The translations under genes and the position numbers were made by a program. A stretch of DNA of 20,170 nt from Actinomycetota bacterium (lineage in GTDB: Bacteria; Actinomycetota; Thermoleophilia; Solirubrobacterales; Solirubrobacteraceae): contig WLNX01000007.1 in NCBI GenBank assembly GCA_009699565.1, forward strand, positions 1 through 20,170, in the 5' to 3' direction. Under the pieces are notes generated by a model, which saw nothing but the letters and a program-made list of their open reading frames with translations, had not been told where the DNA came from and did not search any database. How positions within the stretch are numbered: position 1 is the stretch's first letter; each line of letters opens with the position of its first letter. Below are positions 16,139 through 20,170 of the stretch, in pieces.

Positions 16139-16597
16139 CTAGTTGCTGTTGCAGGCGAGGTCGTAGATCGAGGCCGGAACCTTTGACGGCTTGGGACAGA
16201 CCTTGGCGCGGTCTTGGGGAACCCAGAACTGACCTTCCCCCTGCCACAAGACCGTCACCGTGGCGGCTTCGGCCGCGGGTCCCACATTCACCTGTGCAAC
16301 CAACCAGCCGTCGGTGCACCGATACGAGTCGCTGTCGCCGGTCGCGAGCACCGCGCCCTCGTTGCCGGCGTCAGCGTAGTCGGCCACGGCCTTCTTGATC
16401 GCCGCTTCAGTGCACTTGGCGCTGCCCGTCTTAATCATCGGTCCGGTCGTCTGCGTGGTCATCGTTGCTGGAGCTGAAGTAGCGGTGCTGACAACCGTTG
16501 ATGGGGTGCTCGTGGAGGCCGTGTCGCTGCTCCCGCAGCCAACGAGCAGCGCTGCTGCGGCCCCGACGACTAGTGCGCTGGCGAGTTTGAATCTCAT
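16139..16597 (-). CDS. Putative lipoprotein
   Basis: A 152-residue exported protein. The signal peptide MRFKLASALVVGAAAALL ends in the lipobox LVGCGSS (Cys21). A Ser/Thr/Ala-rich linker (about 22-55) is followed by a small globular domain of about 95 residues that contains three cysteines (KCTEAAIK, YRCTDGW, KVCPKP) plus one near the end (LACNSN), likely making two disulfides. No known family was recognised. I chose ATG 16597 because it starts the signal peptide; GTG 16606 is possible and adds three residues. It precedes the DUF1345-like gene in the same direction. Confidence 0.75.
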   Translation of the reverse strand: MRFKLASALVVGAAAALLVGCGSSDTASTSTPSTVVSTATSAPATMTTQTTGPMIKTGSAKCTEAAIKKAVADYADAGNEGAVLATGDSDSYRCTDGWLVAQVNVGPAAEAATVTVLWQGEGQFWVPQDRAKVCPKPSKVPASIYDLACNSN

Positions 16598-16630
16598 CTG
16601 CGCCACGATAACTGCCGCTTCGGCCGCCGC

Positions 16631-18499
16631 TTAAGTTGGGTCAGGGATCGCGACTTCAAAGTCGAAGCCGGTTGAGTTGGCTCCGCCCGGAAGCTGTGCG
16701 CCTTCAGCGATAAGCGAAACCATCGTGCCCCAGCCTGGGCCGTAACCGACGCCTGCGTCCGAGAGGCACTTCTCAACATCGATTGTGAAACCGATCGTCC
16801 GAGTTGATGCATTTGCAGTATTGGTCACCTGATCGGCCGTCTGGCTGTCGATAGTTGGCAGCGCCTTGCCGGCGTCAGGACCGGTTGGCGTGATCGGCGA
16901 TAGGCCATTGAGCTCCGACACGTCACAGCTCGTCGGCTGCTCAAGCGAGTGGTAGTTGCCGTTCTCGTTGAAACTCTCGATCCGGGCACCCCACTTCAAG
17001 CCACCTACGTCGTAAAAGTTGCCGCTCTCGCCAGGAAGCGCGAATCGCTGCGGGCGCCAGAACTCAACCGTGATCTTGCCGTTTCTGCCCACGTTGATCC
17101 GGTTCCCCATGCTTGCGCCGGGCTCGCCGGCCGATAGCGGATAGTGGCTCAGAAGGCTGTTGAAGACTCCGTCAACGGTGTAGCTGGCGAGCGCCGGTGA
17201 GGTGACGAAGTAGGGGCTGAGTGAGAGCGGCTGCTCAATCGTCGCTCCAGACGAAGTGCGCCCCTTGAGCGTGACGACGCTTCCCGGGACAACTTGGTTG
17301 ACGGTGTCGGACGACGACGGCCGAACCGCTGCCGACCAGACTGGCAAGCCCTGATTTTGCGGCGAGTTGTAGCGAACGAGTGAGTTCCGATCGCTCCCGC
17401 TAGCCGCTACGCACGGAGTGCCATTGCTGCAGCTTGAGCCGTGGTAGTCGGCCCACTGAATCATCTCGAACTGACTGAGGCTGGGCAGGATCCGCGGGAA
17501 GGGACTCATGCCGCCGACTTTGGCGGTCGGTGTTCCGGGATAGCACCACGGCTGCCCGCTGGTGCACTCAACCCAGACATTTGCAAGTGGCTGCGTCGTC
17601 ACCTTGTTGACGTCGATGTACTGCTGGGGCAGCCAGAAGGCCATGCTCAGCCCCTTCTCCTCGTTCGATGAGCCGAGGAAAGAGTTGATCGAGCTAGGGG
17701 TGGCATCGGCGTAAACGTTGGTCTGGTTTAGGAAATGCGGGCGCAGGCTGAAGTAGACGCTGAGCAGGGCGCTGGTCTGCGCGGAGCTCTGATCAACACC
17801 GTCAAGCGACATGTTCCCGTTGTCGTCCACGTCAACGGCGTTCGGTACGCCGTCCTGATCGCAGTCGCCGCCGGAACCGGACTCAGTGGAAGCAGAGCTG
17901 CTGCAGCCTCCACCTGGCGCTTCCGCAACAGCGAAGCCGCCATTGCCGCCATTGCCGCCGTCGCCGCCATTCTTTCCCCCGGCGGCGGCGCGAGCAGTAC
18001 CAGCCTTACGAATCAATCCGAGCTTTCCTGCGCCGACCGGCGCGCCAGCGCTTGTCAGGCGAATCTGGCCTGCGGCCAGCACGGCGCTCGACTTCAGCGC
18101 CTTCGCGAGGGTGCCGTACCCACTCATCAGTTTGACCGTTCCGACAGAGATCGCCGAGGCCTTCGTTGTCCTCAGGCGCGTGGCGCCCTTCGTGCCCTTG
18201 CGGTAGACGACAACAGGGCCGAGGTATGCGCCCTTCTTGGAGATCAGCTGGAGCGAAAGCCCATTAACTGCGGACCGCGGAACTGAGATTGAGAAGGACC
18301 CGTTGGACTTCACAGCGACAGCTACCGCCGATCCCTTGGTTGGCAGCGCCATCACGCGCAGCCCAACGAGCGAGCTTTTGGCGCCGCTGACCTTGCCGCT
18401 GATCTTTGTCTTTGCAGTGGCGGCGGAGGCGCTAGGTACGGCAACCAGCGCTACTGAGCACAGCAAAGCGAGCGGGATAACGGAGTAACGGCGGGGCAT
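16631..18499 (-). CDS. Large secreted protein of unknown function
   Basis: A 622-residue exported protein. The signal peptide (about 1-26) ends at ASA-ATA. Residues about 30-150 look like beta-sandwich repeats rich in Lys, Ser and Val. Then comes a Gly/Asn-rich stretch (GGDGGNGGNGG) and a dockerin/thrombospondin-3-like calcium loop with DQDGVPNAVDVDDNGNM. The large C-terminal region contains at least six cysteines and Trp/Tyr-rich segments without a recognised family. The longer open frame upstream is rejected: ATG 18499 starts the signal peptide and has GAGGTG about 6 bases upstream. A cell-surface or matrix protein is inferred. Confidence 0.75.
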   Translation of the reverse strand: MPRRYSVIPLALLCSVALVAVPSASAATAKTKISGKVSGAKSSLVGLRVMALPTKGSAVAVAVKSNGSFSISVPRSAVNGLSLQLISKKGAYLGPVVVYRKGTKGATRLRTTKASAISVGTVKLMSGYGTLAKALKSSAVLAAGQIRLTSAGAPVGAGKLGLIRKAGTARAAAGGKNGGDGGNGGNGGFAVAEAPGGGCSSSASTESGSGGDCDQDGVPNAVDVDDNGNMSLDGVDQSSAQTSALLSVYFSLRPHFLNQTNVYADATPSSINSFLGSSNEEKGLSMAFWLPQQYIDVNKVTTQPLANVWVECTSGQPWCYPGTPTAKVGGMSPFPRILPSLSQFEMIQWADYHGSSCSNGTPCVAASGSDRNSLVRYNSPQNQGLPVWSAAVRPSSSDTVNQVVPGSVVTLKGRTSSGATIEQPLSLSPYFVTSPALASYTVDGVFNSLLSHYPLSAGEPGASMGNRINVGRNGKITVEFWRPQRFALPGESGNFYDVGGLKWGARIESFNENGNYHSLEQPTSCDVSELNGLSPITPTGPDAGKALPTIDSQTADQVTNTANASTRTIGFTIDVEKCLSDAGVGYGPGWGTMVSLIAEGAQLPGGANSTGFDFEVAIPDPT

Positions 18500-18604
18500 G
18501 CGGGCACCTCGGGAATAGTGAACCAACAGTTCGCGATAATACACCCGCAAGCTGATCTGCGCGTCAGTTTGATCAAAAGCTCACAGAAAGGTCACAATCA
18601 ACCG

Positions 18605-18811
18605 ATGGCCGCTGACATTGAGCGATGGTGGGACGACCAACAGGCGCGAAAGAAGGGCCGCCAGGACAAGTGCCAGACGAAGCGCGTCTTCACGAGTGAA
18701 GCCGAAGCCCGCGCCCACGCAGCCGCGGACCGTGCCCAGTTTGGTGACCGCTTTACGCCGTACCGCTGCGATCTCTGCGGCGACTGGCACCTAACCCGCA
18801 GCGCCACTTAG
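18605..18811 (+). CDS. Small Cys/His protein with CxxC-x2-H motif
   Basis: A 68-residue protein, mostly charged and helical. It contains CQTKRVFTSEAEA near residue 22 and a C-terminal YRCDLCGDWHLTRS, an element common in small zinc-binding proteins of actinobacteria and phages. One upstream Cys, the CxxC pair and the His could form a single zinc site. Function unknown. I chose ATG 18605 because the upstream in-frame extension has no family-like content. CACAAT ends 7 bases before the ATG, so the mRNA may be leaderless, with TTGATC 18 bases further upstream as a weak -35. It is divergent from the secreted protein gene. Confidence 0.7.
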   Translation: MAADIERWWDDQQARKKGRQDKCQTKRVFTSEAEARAHAAADRAQFGDRFTPYRCDLCGDWHLTRSAT

Positions 18812-18824
18812 ACTCCGGCGCCTG

Positions 18825-19268
18825 ATGGCCTCCGAAGCGCGTACCGACCCACTCGCTCTGCCAGCGCAAGTCAGGCGCGGCGGACTCGACCTCTGGGCTG
18901 CGATAGCGCTGGGCGGAGCTGCCGGCACGCTCGCGCGCTACGGACTGTCTGAAGCGCTACCGGCGGCCGGCGGCAGCTGGCACTGGGCGACGCTGATTGC
19001 GAACGTTGTCGGCGCCGGAGCGCTAGGGGCGATCGTCGTGCTGATCCCGAATCCAACCGCGCAGCCGAGCCGACTGCGCGCGCTGCTGGCCACCGGGGTA
19101 TGCGGCGGCCTGACAACTTTCTCGACGATGCAGCGCGAGCTGCTCGAGATGTTCGACCACGGCGACGGAGGACTCGCGGTCTGTTATGCGGCGGTCAGCA
19201 TCGTCGCGGGTTTGGCTGCCGTGCTGCTGGCCGTTCGCCTCTCGGAAAGGGCCGGAAGGACCAGATGA
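18825..19268 (+). CDS. crcB: Fluoride exporter/channel subunit FluC (CrcB)
   Basis: A 147-residue inner-membrane protein with four helices. FluC channels export fluoride as dual-topology dimers. The signature residues are GGAAGTLARYGL (GGxxGxxxRY, about 31-42), IANVVGAGALG with the pore Asn, and VCGGLTTFSTM with the Thr/Ser and Phe of the fluoride path. The N-terminal 20 residues are polar and of uncertain translation; the ATG at 18825 has only a weak ribosome site. It overlaps the second FluC gene by 4 bases (ATGA), so the two are co-translated and probably form a heterodimer. No fluoride riboswitch could be placed in the short gap upstream. Confidence 0.93.
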   Translation: MASEARTDPLALPAQVRRGGLDLWAAIALGGAAGTLARYGLSEALPAAGGSWHWATLIANVVGAGALGAIVVLIPNPTAQPSRLRALLATGVCGGLTTFSTMQRELLEMFDHGDGGLAVCYAAVSIVAGLAAVLLAVRLSERAGRTR

Positions 19269-19639
19269 GCGCTGCCGCCGTCATCGCACTGGCAGCGCTT
19301 GGAGGGATCGGCGCAGTCGCGCGGCACCTGACCGTAGTCGCAGTCGCGCAGCGCAGCGGCGACGACTTTCCGCTGGGAACCCTGACCGTAAACCTCGTCG
19401 GCTCGCTGCTGCTGGGGCTGCTGCTTGGAGCGGGGGTCACCGGCACGACGCAAATACTGCTGGCCGGCGGCCTGCTCGGCTCGTACACGACATTTTCTGC
19501 CTGGATGGCTGACAGCGAAGGCCTGGCCCGCGAGAGCCACAGGCGCGCGGCGGCCGTCAACATCTTCCTCAGCCTCTTCGCCGGATTCGCTGCACTGCTG
19601 GTTGGGCGCGCGGTCGGCGGCTTCCTACTAGGCACATAA
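19265..19639 (+). CDS. crcB: Fluoride exporter/channel second subunit FluC (CrcB)
   Basis: A 124-residue four-helix membrane protein, the partner of the preceding gene. It has GGIGAVARHL (family GGxxGxxxRY, with His instead of Tyr), TVNLVGSLLLG with the pore Asn, and LLGSYTTFSAWMADSEG (TTFS kept; the usual Gly-Gly is Gly-Ser). The open frame runs upstream, but ATG 19265, overlapping the first gene, starts at the first helix and gives the standard length. Divergence from its partner at the motif positions fits an obligate heterodimer in which each subunit supplies different pore residues. That is inferred. Confidence 0.92.
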   Translation: MSAAAVIALAALGGIGAVARHLTVVAVAQRSGDDFPLGTLTVNLVGSLLLGLLLGAGVTGTTQILLAGGLLGSYTTFSAWMADSEGLARESHRRAAAVNIFLSLFAGFAALLVGRAVGGFLLGT

Positions 19640-19664
19640 CGGCTCGATCTATTAGGTTTCCGCC

Positions 19665-20170
19665 ATGGCCACAACATCGAGTTCACAGAAACCACCTGCG
19701 GCTCCCGGCGCAACCAGCGTCGCAGCCGAGCTTGCCGAGCTGGTCGGGCTGCTTGACAGCCGCGCCGAAGGAGGCCGCGCCTTCACGCTGGCATTCTGGG
19801 ACGGCAGCGAGCTGCCGCCCACCAACCCGCACCCCGACGCTCCGACTCTGCGCTTTGCCAAGCGCGATGCGCTGGTCCGGATGGTGCGCGAGCCGAACGA
19901 GCTGGGAATGGCCCGGGCCTGGGTCTCCGGCGAGCTGGAAGTTGACGGCAACCTCGAACTGGCGCTGGACCTGACGGAGAAATGGCGGCACGCACCGCTG
20001 AAGCCAAGCGACGCGATTCCTGCGATCAAGGCGGCCCGCAAGCTCGGGCTGCTGCGCCGCTCGCAGCCGCCTGCTCCCGAGGCCGAGATCAAGCTCCAGG
20101 GCCGCCTCCACAGCGCACAGCGCGACCAAGAAGCGATCTCGCACCACTACGACGTGTCAAACGAGTTCTA
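19665..20170 (+). CDS. Cyclopropane-fatty-acyl-phospholipid synthase family methyltransferase, N-terminal part
   Basis: The first 168 codons of a gene that runs off the right edge. The N-terminal domain has AFWDGSELPP, TLRFAKRDALVRMVREP and ARAWVSGELEVDGN, the pattern that precedes the SAM-binding domain in CFA synthases. The visible end has ISHHYDVSNEF, the conserved HYDxxNxFY element of the family. These enzymes methylate unsaturated acyl chains of membrane phospholipids using SAM. The ATG at 19665 is 25 bases after the FluC stop and may be co-transcribed. The exact product (cyclopropane or methyl-branched) cannot be told from this part. Confidence 0.88.
   Translation, partial: MATTSSSQKPPAAPGATSVAAELAELVGLLDSRAEGGRAFTLAFWDGSELPPTNPHPDAPTLRFAKRDALVRMVREPNELGMARAWVSGELEVDGNLELALDLTEKWRHAPLKPSDAIPAIKAARKLGLLRRSQPPAPEAEIKLQGRLHSAQRDQEAISHHYDVSNEF

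Noticed and set aside
17935..17985. Short GCC-rich tandem repeats
   Set aside because: They encode the Gly/Asn-rich linker of the secreted protein; the period is 9 bases with no spacers, so this is neither a CRISPR array nor a mobile element.
18812..18824. Fluoride riboswitch before the FluC pair
   Set aside because: The gap to the preceding gene is only 13 bases, too short for the aptamer, and no fitting structure was seen inside the small upstream gene.

Overview
This is high-GC DNA that looks like the chromosome of an actinobacterium. Frequent GTG/TTG starts, 4-base gene overlaps and paired fluoride-channel genes fit that phylum. A Thermoleophilia/Solirubrobacterales-type soil bacterium is my guess from the general look of the proteins, not something shown by a marker gene.

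Positions 1-13331, all on the minus strand and read right to left, form one long catabolic operon. A single promoter candidate (about 13303-13331) precedes an IclR-family regulator. Next come an unannotated-looking 43-codon ORF, a HisB-like (imidazoleglycerol-phosphate dehydratase family) protein, an SDR oxidoreductase and a HisD-like (histidinol dehydrogenase family) protein. A nitrate/taurine-type ABC importer follows (lipoprotein binding protein, permease, ATPase). The rest is a histidine-utilisation core with two insertions: HutH, an FMN-dependent 2-hydroxy-acid oxidase, a phosphotriesterase-family metallohydrolase, HutU, HutI and the start of an M20-family amidohydrolase that runs off the window. 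Almost every junction overlaps by 1-11 bases, so the genes look translationally coupled. HutH, HutU and HutI would take histidine to formiminoglutamate, and the M20 enzyme is a plausible hydrolase for an N-acyl or N-carbamoyl glutamate. The HisB-like and HisD-like proteins have lost several residues conserved in the biosynthetic enzymes. With the SDR, the hydroxy-acid oxidase and the phosphotriesterase relative, they suggest an upstream branch that feeds an unknown imidazole or histidine-like compound into the Hut route. This is the most novel part of the window.

Positions 13345-16606 hold unrelated small operons: an MTA/SAH-nucleosidase-like protein, a secreted excalibur plus NucA/NucB-type nuclease whose start lies beside a hairpin, a small membrane protein with a Gly/His/Gln-rich tail on the plus strand, a HicA-like small protein, a DUF1345-like membrane protein and a lipoprotein.

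Positions 16631-20170 hold a 622-residue secreted protein of unknown function (minus), then on the plus strand a 68-residue zinc-binding-type protein, two overlapping FluC/CrcB fluoride-channel subunits and the N-terminal part of a cyclopropane-fatty-acid-synthase-family methyltransferase cut by the window end. No rRNA, tRNA, CRISPR array, insertion sequence or stretch over 300 bases without a gene was seen.
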